A stretch of 64,000 nt of DNA from Myxococcales bacterium 68-20. Lineage in GTDB: Bacteria; Myxococcota_A; Polyangia; Polyangiales; Polyangiaceae. The position numbers and the translations under genes were made by a program. The notes below the pieces were generated by a model. It made no database searches and was not told the origin of the DNA. It saw nothing but the letters and a program-made list of their open reading frames with translations. Positions within the stretch are counted from its first letter, which is position 1; every line of letters starts with the position of its first letter. Location: the NCBI GenBank assembly GCA_001899635.1, contig MKVQ01000004.1, positions 252,023 through 316,022 of the forward strand, read 5' to 3'. Below are positions 9,075 to 18,020 of this stretch, piece after piece.

Positions 9075-11051
9075 GTGGCGAGCACGTTGAGAGGGATCCG
9101 GACCTGGGACCGCGCAGGGACGCCGCGACAGACAGCGCAACTTCCCGATCCGTGTCGTGGGCGAGCGCTTTTCGAGCATGACGACCTCCTGAAACAGGCG
9201 CTCGCGGGGGAAGTGCATCGCGCCGCGGGGTATGAAAGCAGCGCCAGCGCCGAGAGCCTGGAGTGCATCTTCGCTCCGCTCGTCGACGAGGCCGGTCAGC
9301 CCGACGGCGCGGTCGCGGTGCTGCTCGACGCCGGGGAGCAACTCCGAGCCCAGGCGACGCTCCGGGAGCGCCTCGCGTTCGAGGAGCTAATCACGAGCCT
9401 GTCGAGCCAGCTCGTGAGCTTGTCCCCGGAGACCGTCGACGACGGGGTCCAAGAGGCGCTCCGCGCCATCGGCGAGTTCGCACGCGTCGATCGCGCGTAC
9501 GTCTTCCGTTTCACCGCCGACGGCACCGCGATGAACAACACTCACGAGTGGTGTGCAGCGGGCATCCACTCGCTGCTCGAGATGATGCAGGACTTGCCGC
9601 TCGACGTGTTCCCGTGGTGGACCGAACGGCTGCTCCGCGCTCGCGAGACCATCCATCTCCCCGACATCCAGCTGCTCCCGCCGGAGGCTGCCGCAGAGAA
9701 GGAGACGTTGATCGAGCAAGGCGTGAAGTCGGTCCTCGCGCTCCCGATGATCTATGCCGGGGAGGTGGTGGGCTTCCTCGGGTTCGACTCCGTGCACGTC
9801 ACCAAGGTATGGCCCGAGGCCGATGTCGCGCTCCTCCGGATCGCCGGCGAAATCGTGGTGAGCGCCCTCGAGCGCAAGCGCGCTGAGGAAAGTCGCCGCG
9901 CCCTCGAGATGCAGCTGATCCAGGCCCGGAGCCTCGAGAACGTCGCCCGCCTGGCCGGAGGTGTGGCGCACGACTTCAACAACCTGCTCTCCGTCATCCT
10001 GAACTACGCCTCGATCTTGAAGAGCGAGCTCTCCGACGAAGGCCAGCGCGAGAAGATGAGCGAGCTCTACGGCGCCGCCCTCCGCGCGGTCGGTCTCACG
10101 CGCCAGCTCTTGCTCGTCGGTCGGCGCGACATCGTCGAGCCGGTGCTCCTCGAGCTCAACACCGTCGTCATCGCGCTCGACAGTCTCGTACGGCAGGCGC
10201 TCGGCGAGAACATCCAGCTCCGGCTCCAGCTCGGCGACGAGCTCGGGCTCGTGCGCATCGGCCTCCCTCAGCTCGAGCAGGTCATCCTGAACCTGACGAT
10301 GAACGCTCGCGATGCGATGCCGCGTGGAGGCATGATCGCGATCGAGACCTCCGAGACGGACATCGATCCGAGCTACGCGGCCCGGCACGTCGATGTGAAG
10401 CCGGATCGCTACCTGCGGCTGCGCGTGACCGACACCGGCACGGGGATGACGCCCGAGGTGGCCTCCCGCGCGTTCGAGCCGTTCTTCACGACGAAGAGGG
10501 ACAAAGGCACCGGGCTCGGGCTCTCGACGGTGCACGGGATCGTCAAACAAGCGGGCGGTCACGTCATCCTCGCGAGCGAGGAACACGTCGGCACGAAGGT
10601 CGACGTGTTCTTCCCGATCGTGCGTGACGGCGTCGCGACGGACATTCGACCTCCGCTCCCCATCGACGCGCCGAAAGGGAACGGCGAGACCGTCCTCGTC
10701 GTCGAAGACTCGGCGAACGTGCGAAAGCTCGTCTGCGCGATGCTCGGCAAGAACGGCTATCGAGTGCTCGAGGCGCCCACCGCGCAGAGCGCGCTGGAGC
10801 TGCTCGAGCGTCATCGCGGCGCGATCGACGTCCTCCTCACCGACGTGATCATGCCGCAGATGTCGGGGCGCGACCTGGCGCTCCGCGCGCGGGGCGACTA
10901 CGGCCTCTCACGCGTGCTGTTCATGTCGGGCTACGACGACGAGATGATCGCGCACCAGGGAACGCTCGCACCGGGAACGCAGCTCCTCAAGAAGCCGTTC
11001 CTCGAGCCCGACCTCCTGCGCTCGCTGCGGAAGGTCCTCGACGCGAAGTGA
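9075..11051 (+). CDS. Soluble hybrid histidine kinase (GAF-HisKA-HATPase-receiver)
   Basis: 658 residues from a GTG at 9075 preceded by AAGGGGG; ATG 9021 is an alternative. The order is: a short PAS-like N-terminal region ending in D-E-A-G-Q-P-D-G-A-V-A-V-L-L; a GAF domain (about 100-265); an H-box with H299 in G-G-V-A-H-D-F-N-N-L-L; an HATPase domain with an N-box (L-N-L-T-M-N-A-R-D-A-M), D-T-G-T-G-M and G-T-G-L-G-L; and a C-terminal receiver with its phospho-acceptor in L-L-T-D-V-I-M-P. No membrane segment is present, so it senses an internal ligand or redox/light-like cue through PAS/GAF. Its output partner is not encoded next to it. Confidence 0.9.
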   Translation: MASTLRGIRTWDRAGTPRQTAQLPDPCRGRALFEHDDLLKQALAGEVHRAAGYESSASAESLECIFAPLVDEAGQPDGAVAVLLDAGEQLRAQATLRERLAFEELITSLSSQLVSLSPETVDDGVQEALRAIGEFARVDRAYVFRFTADGTAMNNTHEWCAAGIHSLLEMMQDLPLDVFPWWTERLLRARETIHLPDIQLLPPEAAAEKETLIEQGVKSVLALPMIYAGEVVGFLGFDSVHVTKVWPEADVALLRIAGEIVVSALERKRAEESRRALEMQLIQARSLENVARLAGGVAHDFNNLLSVILNYASILKSELSDEGQREKMSELYGAALRAVGLTRQLLLVGRRDIVEPVLLELNTVVIALDSLVRQALGENIQLRLQLGDELGLVRIGLPQLEQVILNLTMNARDAMPRGGMIAIETSETDIDPSYAARHVDVKPDRYLRLRVTDTGTGMTPEVASRAFEPFFTTKRDKGTGLGLSTVHGIVKQAGGHVILASEEHVGTKVDVFFPIVRDGVATDIRPPLPIDAPKGNGETVLVVEDSANVRKLVCAMLGKNGYRVLEAPTAQSALELLERHRGAIDVLLTDVIMPQMSGRDLALRARGDYGLSRVLFMSGYDDEMIAHQGTLAPGTQLLKKPFLEPDLLRSLRKVLDAK

Positions 11052-11052
11052 T

Positions 11053-11088
11053 CGCTCCCCGCCGGCGCGAGACGTCCGGCGGGGAGCG
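11053..11088. terminator. Strong bidirectional hairpin terminator
   Basis: Perfect 13-bp inverted repeat: CGCTCCCCGCCGG at 11053-11065 pairs with 11076-11088, with a 10-base loop. It starts at the second base after the kinase stop and lies 14 bases beyond the stop of the convergent hydrolase gene. There is no T-run, as is common in GC-rich genomes. Placement and stem length make a shared terminator likely. Confidence 0.75.
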
Positions 11089-11102
11089 CGAGTCGAACGC
11101 CG

Positions 11103-12026
11103 TCAGTCGAGGAACGCCTCGAGGTCACGAACGAACTTGCGCGGGCTCTCGACATGCAGCCCGTGTCCCGTCTGCGGGTAGACGCGGAGGCGGGAGCGCT
11201 TGATCTGCGAGGTGAGCGTCTGCTGGTCCGCAGCGCCGAAGAAGACGTCCTGGTCACCCCAGAAGATCAGCGTCTTCGCGCGGATTCGCTTGAGCTTGGC
11301 GGTGTGGTCCTCGGCGAGCATGCCGTCGAGCGCCTGCTGCCACACGGACGCCGGAAGCTTCGCGCTCTCGGCGACGGCGGTATCGAGGTACGAGGCCGGG
11401 ATCGGGCGGTAGAACGTGCTCGCCTGGAACTCGTAGATGAAGGTCTGGTCCACCGGATCGACGAGCGAGTCAACCGCCGGCTCGAAGCTCAGCGCGGCCT
11501 CGTTGCCGGCGAGCGTCGGCCCCGAACCGATGAGCACCAGCTTCTCGATGCGCCCGGGCCACTCGCTCGCGACCTTGTGCGCGATGAGCGAGCCCATCGA
11601 GTGCCCCACGAGCGTCGCCCTGCCGATGTGAAGGGCGTTCATGAAGGCGATCACGTCATTCGCGAAGTCGGACTGGCGATAGCAACACGTGGGCTTCGAC
11701 GAGTCGCCGTGACCGCGCTGATCGAGCGCGTAGACGTGATACCGCCGCGACAACGACGGCAGATTCAGATCGAACGAGCGATGCGAATCCGAATAGCCAT
11801 GAAGGAAGATCACCGGCTCGCCGTGCCGCGAGCCTTGCTCGAGATAAGAGAGCGTCACACCCGTGTTGAGCGTCACTCGACGGATCACTGCATCTTGCTG
11901 GTGAGCCTGCGTCGTGACGCCGAGCTCCTCTTGCACCTCGACGCCGACGTCATCGTCTCCCGGCGCCTGCGCAACACAAGCCATCATCGTCGACGCGAGG
12001 AGCACGACTGCCTTGAGCATCTTCAT
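11103..12026 (-). CDS. Alpha/beta-hydrolase lipoprotein
   Basis: 307 residues. The start at ATG 12026 is backed by a strong AGGGAGG site. A signal peptide with lipobox S-T-M-M-A-C (Cys17) is followed by an acidic linker and an alpha/beta-hydrolase fold: oxyanion H-G-Y-S-D (76-80), D-Q-R-G-H-G-D, nucleophile S143 in G-H-S-M-G-S, a likely acid Asp in F-W-G-D-Q-D, and catalytic His in Q-T-G-H-G-L-H. It probably hydrolyses an ester, lactone or similar substrate at the cell surface. The substrate is unknown. It lies downstream of module I on the same strand but is separated by 300 bases with a hairpin, so it is probably independent. Confidence 0.88.
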   Translation of the reverse strand: MKMLKAVVLLASTMMACVAQAPGDDDVGVEVQEELGVTTQAHQQDAVIRRVTLNTGVTLSYLEQGSRHGEPVIFLHGYSDSHRSFDLNLPSLSRRYHVYALDQRGHGDSSKPTCCYRQSDFANDVIAFMNALHIGRATLVGHSMGSLIAHKVASEWPGRIEKLVLIGSGPTLAGNEAALSFEPAVDSLVDPVDQTFIYEFQASTFYRPIPASYLDTAVAESAKLPASVWQQALDGMLAEDHTAKLKRIRAKTLIFWGDQDVFFGAADQQTLTSQIKRSRLRVYPQTGHGLHVESPRKFVRDLEAFLD

Positions 12027-12265
12027 CGACCACCTCCCTGCGCCACGATACCCCACTCCCGTCTTTCCCGATTACGCCGAATGAAACGGCTCCTCGGTAC
12101 GACGATGGGGGACGTCGACACACCGCCCGCGCACTCGACCCGAAACGACGAGCTTTGGCCGCGATTCCACGCAAAAGACGCGAGGCGCGCGCGTCGCCCT
12201 TCCCGGTCTAGTGGATCACCGCAGGCCGATGTTTTCGGCAGCGTTCATCCCGGTCGAGTGAATCG

Positions 12266-12289
12266 CTGCACGTCGATGCATACGTGCAG
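12266..12289. terminator. Hairpin downstream of module I, in the 300-bp gap 12027-12326
   Basis: Inverted repeat CTGCACGT (12266-12273) and ACGTGCAG (12282-12289) with an eight-base loop, 37 bases past the stop of the IgGFc-like gene of module I. It could end module transcription; no T-run follows. The rest of the gap has no recognisable gene, only an imperfect 28-base direct repeat (12204-12231 and 12251-12278, about 21 matches) of unclear meaning. The hydrolase promoter should also lie here. Confidence 0.45.
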
Positions 12290-12326
12290 GCGATCGGATG
12301 GAGCGGATCGCGGCAGGCGCGCTAGG

Positions 12327-14162
12327 TCAGTTCACCGGCGGGAGCGGCGCATCGTTGATTGGGCGGCTGCCCATGCCGCCCGCATAGCCGTAGCTCGCGT
12401 CCTGACTGACGCCCCACACGGTGACGGAGAACGGGCCCTCGCTCTTCGCTTCGTGACGGCCGTACCCGCACGAGCCCTTCGCGAACGTCGCCGGGACGAA
12501 GTTCTTCGTGAGCCGGACCCACGTGTATTCGTACTCGCCCGAGGTGCCGAGCGGCGTCCAGCCGGTCACCTCGCCGCCACAGCCGAGCTCGACAGGCATG
12601 AAGCCGCTCGCCGTCTTGCGGCGGACGAGCGTGAGCGATGTGTCCGGATACGTGTAGTCCGCAAAGAACACGTAGCGATCGAGGAACTGGTCCGACGGGA
12701 CGACGTTGACGAAGTCGGGGTCGCCCAGCGAGCCAGGCTGCGTCGGCCCAAACGGCTGCTCGGGCTGGCCCGTCCCGCCGTTGAACTTCGAGCCCGTCAT
12801 GTAGACCGCCGCGTGGAACGGATGCGCCGAGTCCTGACTCTTCACGACGACGAACGCGTCGGTGAAGAACGTGGCGACCTGCCCGGCACCGAGCGTCTCG
12901 GGCGCACCGAGCGGCCGCTCCGGCTCGTAGGTGAGCACGGTCCCGTCGACGGCGCCGACCAGACCCCACGGGACGATCTCGCGCGTCTGCCCGGTCAGAC
13001 TCTCGATCCGCGACGCGAACGGGACAAGGGCGTACTCGCTTCCCCACTGCGAGAAAGGCGCGATCTGCTGCTGGGTGAGATCGCAGTACTTGAGCTCGCC
13101 CGGCAAGAAGGCGCAGCTCGAGCCCCCGAACAGACCGACCGGCTTGTTCGCGACGATCGGGCTGCCGCTCGCGTTGTCGCTCTGCGTGAGCTGGAGCACC
13201 TGTCCGCGCGAGAGGGTCCACGACTGCGTCACGCCCTGGAGCGTGGGCGCGACGTCGACGCCCTGGATGATCCCGACCGTCGGGCGCATCTCGACTTTCG
13301 TATCGTCCTCGGCGGCGACGATCTGCAGCGTGCGCGGCTCGCGTCCCGGCTGCCCGAAGCGCTCGACGTTCGCCGTGCTGACCGCGAGGTAGTTCTTGTC
13401 CCACGACGTCTCGGGCAAGAGCAGCGTCGCGGTCGGGTAGAACGACAACGCTCCGCCATACGGGAAGATCGAGTACGCCGACGCCGGTGCATCGGTGATG
13501 ATGTGGAAGGCGCGCGTCTTCGAGGTGCCGTGAGAAATCGGGTCGGCAGCAAACGCCGGCATCACGCCCTCGGGGCAGCGCGTGAACTCATTGCTCGACG
13601 GCTTGTCCTCCTGGGAGAGGAAGATGAGCGCGACCTCCCCCGGAGGCAGCGGTCCGCCGAGCGGCGTGTACCTCGTGTCGACGCCATCCTTCGTCGCGAC
13701 GTACATGGACTTCGAGATGTCGAGCGGCTCGCTCCCGAGCTCCGCGCGGATCGTGATCGGACGCGTCCACGTGTTCGCGATCATCGAGACGAAGCAGGCG
13801 CCGCGACCGTAGAAGTCATCGTCGGGAGGGAGGGTCCAGAACGAGCACCCCGCCGACCCCTTGGAGAGACGGGCGCTCTCGCACGCGTCGACGCACGCGC
13901 CGCCGCCGCACCCCTTGTCCTCGGGGCACGTCTCGATGATCGCCTCGCCACCATCCGCACACGCGTTGACGATGCTGCGAAGATCGCGCGAGCACTTGCG
14001 ATCGGCGCACGGCGCCTCCGCGTCCCGGTCGAAGCCTGGCGGCGTATTGTCGTTGAAGCCGGTCCGGCTGCTGCACGCGGCGACGATCGCCACGATGCCG
14101 CTCGTAAAGGCGATGCGGGACGGACTGCGAGACGAAATCGGGATGGTACGGGCGATCGTCAT
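12327..14162 (-). CDS. IgGFc-binding-like lipoprotein, module I
   Basis: 611 residues from ATG 14162, preceded by GAGAGA and 14 bases after the RCC1 stop. The lipobox ends at C30. A Cys-rich neck follows (C-A-D-R-K-C-S-R-D-L, then C-P-E-D-K-G-C-G-G-G-A-C-V-D-A-C) before the large domain containing C-S-F-W-T-L-P, L-L-L-P-E-T-S-W and E-D-D-T-K-V-E-M. This matches the IgGFc-binding N-terminal domain family, large beta-rich surface domains in myxobacteria and other bacteria. Actual ligand binding is untested; the name comes from a mammalian mucin-like protein. It is last in the operon and probably the largest displayed product. Confidence 0.85.
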   Translation of the reverse strand: MTIARTIPISSRSPSRIAFTSGIVAIVAACSSRTGFNDNTPPGFDRDAEAPCADRKCSRDLRSIVNACADGGEAIIETCPEDKGCGGGACVDACESARLSKGSAGCSFWTLPPDDDFYGRGACFVSMIANTWTRPITIRAELGSEPLDISKSMYVATKDGVDTRYTPLGGPLPPGEVALIFLSQEDKPSSNEFTRCPEGVMPAFAADPISHGTSKTRAFHIITDAPASAYSIFPYGGALSFYPTATLLLPETSWDKNYLAVSTANVERFGQPGREPRTLQIVAAEDDTKVEMRPTVGIIQGVDVAPTLQGVTQSWTLSRGQVLQLTQSDNASGSPIVANKPVGLFGGSSCAFLPGELKYCDLTQQQIAPFSQWGSEYALVPFASRIESLTGQTREIVPWGLVGAVDGTVLTYEPERPLGAPETLGAGQVATFFTDAFVVVKSQDSAHPFHAAVYMTGSKFNGGTGQPEQPFGPTQPGSLGDPDFVNVVPSDQFLDRYVFFADYTYPDTSLTLVRRKTASGFMPVELGCGGEVTGWTPLGTSGEYEYTWVRLTKNFVPATFAKGSCGYGRHEAKSEGPFSVTVWGVSQDASYGYAGGMGSRPINDAPLPPVN

Positions 14163-14176
14163 GACTGTCGTCTCTC

Positions 14177-15589
14177 TCAGAACGTGACCTTCGTGGCCGA
14201 TGGATGCGCCTCGTCGTCTTGGATACCGAGGCCGAGCTCCCCATGCGCGTTCCCACCCCAGCACGCGACCGTGCCCCCCTGGACGAGGGCGCAGACGGTC
14301 TCCTTCGCGACCGCCACCTGGACGGCACGTCCGGAGAGCGTGGACGCACCGGTGAACGTGCTCGAAAACGGACCAGCAGCGCCAGTTCCGAGCTGGCCGC
14401 GCACGTTCTCACCGGTGCACGCGACCGTGCCGTCCGTGAGACGCGCGCACGTCGTCTCGCCCCCCACGGCGACCTGTTGCGCGTACGCGCGGGTACCGAG
14501 GCGCGCCAGCGTCGGCAGCGCGACGAGCGAGTCGGGGAGTCCGGTTCCGAGCGCCCCTCGTTCGCTCTTGCCCCAGCAGTAGACGTCGCCGTTCGCCACC
14601 GCGCACGCGTGCTGGTTCGGCGGAGGAGGAGGCATCCAGGGCAGCGCGTCCGGAGGGATCCGGCCGGGGGTCGGCCCGGACACCGCAAACGTCGAGACCG
14701 AGGCAAGCCGCTCCACGGAGCTCGGGATCGGCGATGGCGTCACCGACGACACGCGCCCGGAGAGGATGCCGGTCGGGCCCGCAACCGCCCCCCACGTGAA
14801 GAGCGTGCCGTCGCTCGCGAGCGCGAAAGCAGTGTCGATCCCCGCGGCGGTCCGCTTCACGGCGACGCCGAGATCGGCAGCCGCCGGCGCGAGCCCGAGC
14901 CCGCCCGGCTCACCGCGGGCCAGCTGCGCGCTCTCGTCATTGCCCCAGCAGAAGACGCCGCCGGTCGCCGTGGTCGCGCACGTGCTCCGCTGGCCGACGT
15001 CGACGCGCACGGCGGCGTCGATCGCGACGCGCTCGGGAAGCGGATGCGCTTCCTCGTCGAAGGGAGGATCGAGCTCGCGCCCGAGCTCGCCGTTCTCGTT
15101 ACCACCCCAGCATAGGACGCCGCCGTCACCGCTACGCGCGCAGGTGGTCGCGCGGGCTGCGCTGATCTGTGTGACGTCCGCGAGGTTCACGACGAACGGC
15201 TTCGCGTCGGCCTCGACCGCCTCCTCGTGCCCGAGCTGCCCCTTCGCGTTGTCGCCCCAGCAGCGAACGGTCCCGTCGCTGATGCGCGCGCAGAAGTGAT
15301 CGTCGCCCGCGACGATCTGCGTGACACACGGAGACGCGTCGCACGTCACGGCCTCGTCGCTCGGATCGAACGGACCGCGCGCATCGGGATTGGGGCCGTC
15401 GGTCGGCCCCCCAGCCTCGGGGAGCGACGCCTCTGGCCCGCTGTCCTCGACGAACGGCGTGCGAGCACCATCACCATCGTCGGAGCAGGCGAGCAGGAAC
15501 GCCGACGCACCGAGGGCACTGCCGGCCAGTGCGATGACGCAAGGAATCGCGCGCAGCGCCGAGCGCATCCCGTTCGAGTCCACGATCAC
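14177..15589 (-). CDS. RCC1-repeat propeller lipoprotein, module I
   Basis: 470 residues. GTG start at 15589 overlaps the previous stop (GTGA) and sits behind AAGGAGG. Lipobox Cys35 (F-L-L-A-C-S-D-D). After an acidic linker there are seven repeats of the V-x-C-W-G-x-N-x-x-G-x-L-G type (for example V-R-C-W-G-D-N-A-K-G-Q-L-G), one degenerate (L-F-T-W-G-A). Seven repeats fit a closed seven-bladed RCC1 propeller, usually a protein- or ligand-binding platform. The Cys in each repeat core could form disulphides outside the cell. No enzymatic residues are evident. Confidence 0.87.
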   Translation of the reverse strand: MIVDSNGMRSALRAIPCVIALAGSALGASAFLLACSDDGDGARTPFVEDSGPEASLPEAGGPTDGPNPDARGPFDPSDEAVTCDASPCVTQIVAGDDHFCARISDGTVRCWGDNAKGQLGHEEAVEADAKPFVVNLADVTQISAARATTCARSGDGGVLCWGGNENGELGRELDPPFDEEAHPLPERVAIDAAVRVDVGQRSTCATTATGGVFCWGNDESAQLARGEPGGLGLAPAAADLGVAVKRTAAGIDTAFALASDGTLFTWGAVAGPTGILSGRVSSVTPSPIPSSVERLASVSTFAVSGPTPGRIPPDALPWMPPPPPNQHACAVANGDVYCWGKSERGALGTGLPDSLVALPTLARLGTRAYAQQVAVGGETTCARLTDGTVACTGENVRGQLGTGAAGPFSSTFTGASTLSGRAVQVAVAKETVCALVQGGTVACWGGNAHGELGLGIQDDEAHPSATKVTF

Positions 15590-16794
15590 GGCGCCTCCTT
15601 GGGCTTGCGGTGGAGCGCGATGTTGCGCCCGACGACCCAGAAGTCGTCCGCCTTCGTCCCCCAGATCGCGTGGAGAGGCGCGATGACGGGGAAATCCGCG
15701 ATCATGATTGCAGCCTGCATCCATTTCGTACCGTCCCAGCTCCGGAGGCGTCCGTAGTCGCCTGCGACCCACGTCGTGGCGCCATCGAGCGCCCACACCG
15801 AGTGGAGATTCGGATCGTTCAGATCGCGCGCCTCGTACGACCACTCGATCTCTCCATCACCCCCCGGCGCGCCGGACCAGAACGAAGGTGTCCCGCTTCG
15901 TGTCCGGCCACTCAGGACGATGCGACCGTCACCGCCGAGCCCCCCGCCGGTGACCGTCCCTGGCGCGCCCGACACGGGTCCGTCCTCTTCGTTGTAGGCC
16001 GAGACCGTCACCTCTACGAAGTCGCTCGCGCCCGGAGCACGACGGAGAACGGCGTTGCTCTGCGAATAGCCCGATCCGTCGTCGCCGGCGATCCAGATCC
16101 CGCCCTCCGCATCTGCCCACACATGATTGAACGCGAACGGCTCCGACGAGACCGACGAGAGTGACCAAGACGATCCGCCGCCGTCGAGCTGGAGGACACG
16201 TGCGCGGCCCGCTCCCTCCATCATCATGTCGGGCTCGCCGCCCACCGCCCAGACGTCGGTCGCGCTCGTTCCCCAGATCGAGCGAATCGGGATCTCCTCG
16301 TCTCCCGGCGACGCGACTGGCTCGAACACGACAGCCTGCGAGGTCGCGCCGGTGCCGTGATGGAGGCCTCGCTCGCCGCCGATCCAGATGTCGGTCGGGC
16401 CGCTGCCCCAGATCGTGTAGAGCGCGCCCAATTTCGAGGCATGGACGCTCCACGCGGAACCATCCCAGCGAAGTACCTCGCCTTCCTCGCTCACGGACCA
16501 CACCACGGTCCCGTCGCCCCACACGCCGCGCAGCGTCGCTTGCGCCGACGGCAGCGTGGTGTGGCAGAAGTTCTGGTCCGAGCAAGTTCGCTTGCCGCTG
16601 TCCATGGCGTCCGGCGCGACCTCCGGGGTCGACGCGTCCGCTACCGACGCCTCGTCGAGACTGCCTCCGTCCGGCTCGCTCACGGGCGCGTCATCCGAGC
16701 TCGAGCACCCGCCGACGACGAGCGCCGCGCCTTCGAGTGCGATCACCGCGACGAGCACTTTCTGCACGGCGATCAGGTTCGACATGGCTCTCAT
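15586..16794 (-). CDS. VWGSG-repeat propeller lipoprotein A, module I
   Basis: 402 residues from ATG 16794, overlapping the stop of protein B (ATGA). Lipobox Cys30 (V-V-G-G-C-S-S-S) and an Asp/Ser/Pro-rich spacer precede a short Cys pair (C-S-D-Q-N-F-C-H-T-T-L-P). The body is built of repeats such as I-W-G-S-G-P-T-D-I-W-I-G-G and I-W-G-T-S-A-T-D-V-W-A-V-G, spaced about 45-55 residues with W-D-G-x-x-W between them: a beta-propeller-like fold. It ends W-V-V-G-R-N-I-A-L-H. No catalytic motif is seen. Probably a surface adhesin or scaffold; the family is known by pattern only. Confidence 0.78.
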   Translation of the reverse strand: MRAMSNLIAVQKVLVAVIALEGAALVVGGCSSSDDAPVSEPDGGSLDEASVADASTPEVAPDAMDSGKRTCSDQNFCHTTLPSAQATLRGVWGDGTVVWSVSEEGEVLRWDGSAWSVHASKLGALYTIWGSGPTDIWIGGERGLHHGTGATSQAVVFEPVASPGDEEIPIRSIWGTSATDVWAVGGEPDMMMEGAGRARVLQLDGGGSSWSLSSVSSEPFAFNHVWADAEGGIWIAGDDGSGYSQSNAVLRRAPGASDFVEVTVSAYNEEDGPVSGAPGTVTGGGLGGDGRIVLSGRTRSGTPSFWSGAPGGDGEIEWSYEARDLNDPNLHSVWALDGATTWVAGDYGRLRSWDGTKWMQAAIMIADFPVIAPLHAIWGTKADDFWVVGRNIALHRKPKEAP

Positions 16795-18020
16795 CGGCCG
16801 GCCTTCTTTCCGGTGAAATGGAGGGCGAATGCATCACCCACGACCCAGACGTCGTTCGGTCCGCTTCCCCACACGCCTCTGAGATCCGGCTTCTTTCCCA
16901 GCGGGAACGCGGCCGTCGCCTTCGTCCACGTCGCTCCGTCGAAGTGCAGGATCGTCCCGGCATCGCCGACGACCCAGACGTCCTTCGGACCGCTCCCCCA
17001 CACTCCATGGAGCGACTCGGTCGTGGGCACGCCGTCGACGACCGCGAAGCTCGTGCCGCCCGAGAAGCGGCGGATCTCGCCTCGATCCCCCACAGCCCAG
17101 ACGTCGTTCGCAGACGAGCCCCAGAGCGACTCGAGCGGAGCGTTCGACTTGCTGTCGACGGGCGTCCACACGAGCGGTTCGCCGGGAGCGGAGGCGACGC
17201 CGTGCGCGAGGGTTCCCCGCGCCCACGGCTCCTCGTTACCGTTGTCGAGGGACACCCAGAGATCGCTCGACGAGGTCCCCCAGATCGCCAGCACCGTGGC
17301 CTGCGCCCACCTGCCGTCGAGCCCCGAGACCACCTCCAGGTTGCTTCCTCCGGGATCGGCCGTCGTGGTGTGAAGCAGGTTCCCCTCGACGCTTCCAACG
17401 ACGGTCTCGTCTTCGACCAGGTCACCCCTGAAGGCCTGACCGCCGACGCGCACGTCCGATGCGCTCGAGCCCCAGACGGCGTGCATCCGGCCGTGGTAGG
17501 CGATGACGTCGTCACTGAACGCCGGCACGTTCGTCCATGGAGCGGCGCCGGAGGAGCGAAGGATCGACGCCGTCGAGCCCGCGACCCACACATCGCTCGC
17601 GCTCGAACCCCAGACCGCGTTGAGGGTCTCCCTCGTGCCCGACGGGACGGACCTCCACGCGGCACCGTCCCAGTGCGTGATGGTGCCTCCGGAGCCGACC
17701 GCCCAAACGTCGCTCGCGCTCGAGCCCCAGACGGCGGTGAGCACGTAGCGAGGGTCCACCCCCGAAGGCACGGGGCAGAAGTCGGCCTCCTCGCAGGTGA
17801 GGAGCTCGGAGACGCACGTCGGATCGCCCGCATCGCAGGGGAGGACTCCCGCGTCCGACGCATCGGTGGACGATGCGTCACTGCCGGGCTGTACCACCGA
17901 CGACGCGTCTTCTTTGTGCGGGTTCGCATCGTCGGAGTCGGCGCAGCTCGCGACGAGCAGCGGTGCGAGCGCGAAGAGCGGCAGGGCGACGACGGGCATG
18001 AGGAGTTTCGCGCGACTCAC
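16791..18020 (-). CDS. VWGSG-repeat propeller lipoprotein B, module I
   Basis: 409 residues. GTG start at 18020 overlaps the Cys-rich gene stop (GTGA), with AAGGAACGGAG upstream. Lipobox Cys26 (L-L-V-A-S-C-A-D-S). A Cys pair (C-E-E-A-D-F-C-P-V-P) opens the propeller region, with at least six V-W-G-S-S-A-S-D-V-W-A-V-G-like repeats, several followed by G-G-T-I-T-H-W-D-G-A-A-W. It ends V-W-V-V-G-D-A-F-A-L-H-F-T-G. It is a clear paralogue of protein A, so the module contains an older internal duplication. Role as for A, inferred: displayed binding platform. Confidence 0.8.
   Translation of the reverse strand: MSRAKLLMPVVALPLFALAPLLVASCADSDDANPHKEDASSVVQPGSDASSTDASDAGVLPCDAGDPTCVSELLTCEEADFCPVPSGVDPRYVLTAVWGSSASDVWAVGSGGTITHWDGAAWRSVPSGTRETLNAVWGSSASDVWVAGSTASILRSSGAAPWTNVPAFSDDVIAYHGRMHAVWGSSASDVRVGGQAFRGDLVEDETVVGSVEGNLLHTTTADPGGSNLEVVSGLDGRWAQATVLAIWGTSSSDLWVSLDNGNEEPWARGTLAHGVASAPGEPLVWTPVDSKSNAPLESLWGSSANDVWAVGDRGEIRRFSGGTSFAVVDGVPTTESLHGVWGSGPKDVWVVGDAGTILHFDGATWTKATAAFPLGKKPDLRGVWGSGPNDVWVVGDAFALHFTGKKAGR

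Noticed and set aside
12204-12278. 28-base direct repeat as an attachment site
   Set aside because: Only about 21 of 28 positions agree, no integrase or tRNA gene is near, and it could be chance.
11154-14582. Very long plus-strand open frame (1142 codons)
   Set aside because: Runs antisense across the hydrolase, an intergenic gap and two module I genes; Arg/Asp-rich, no domain and no start context.
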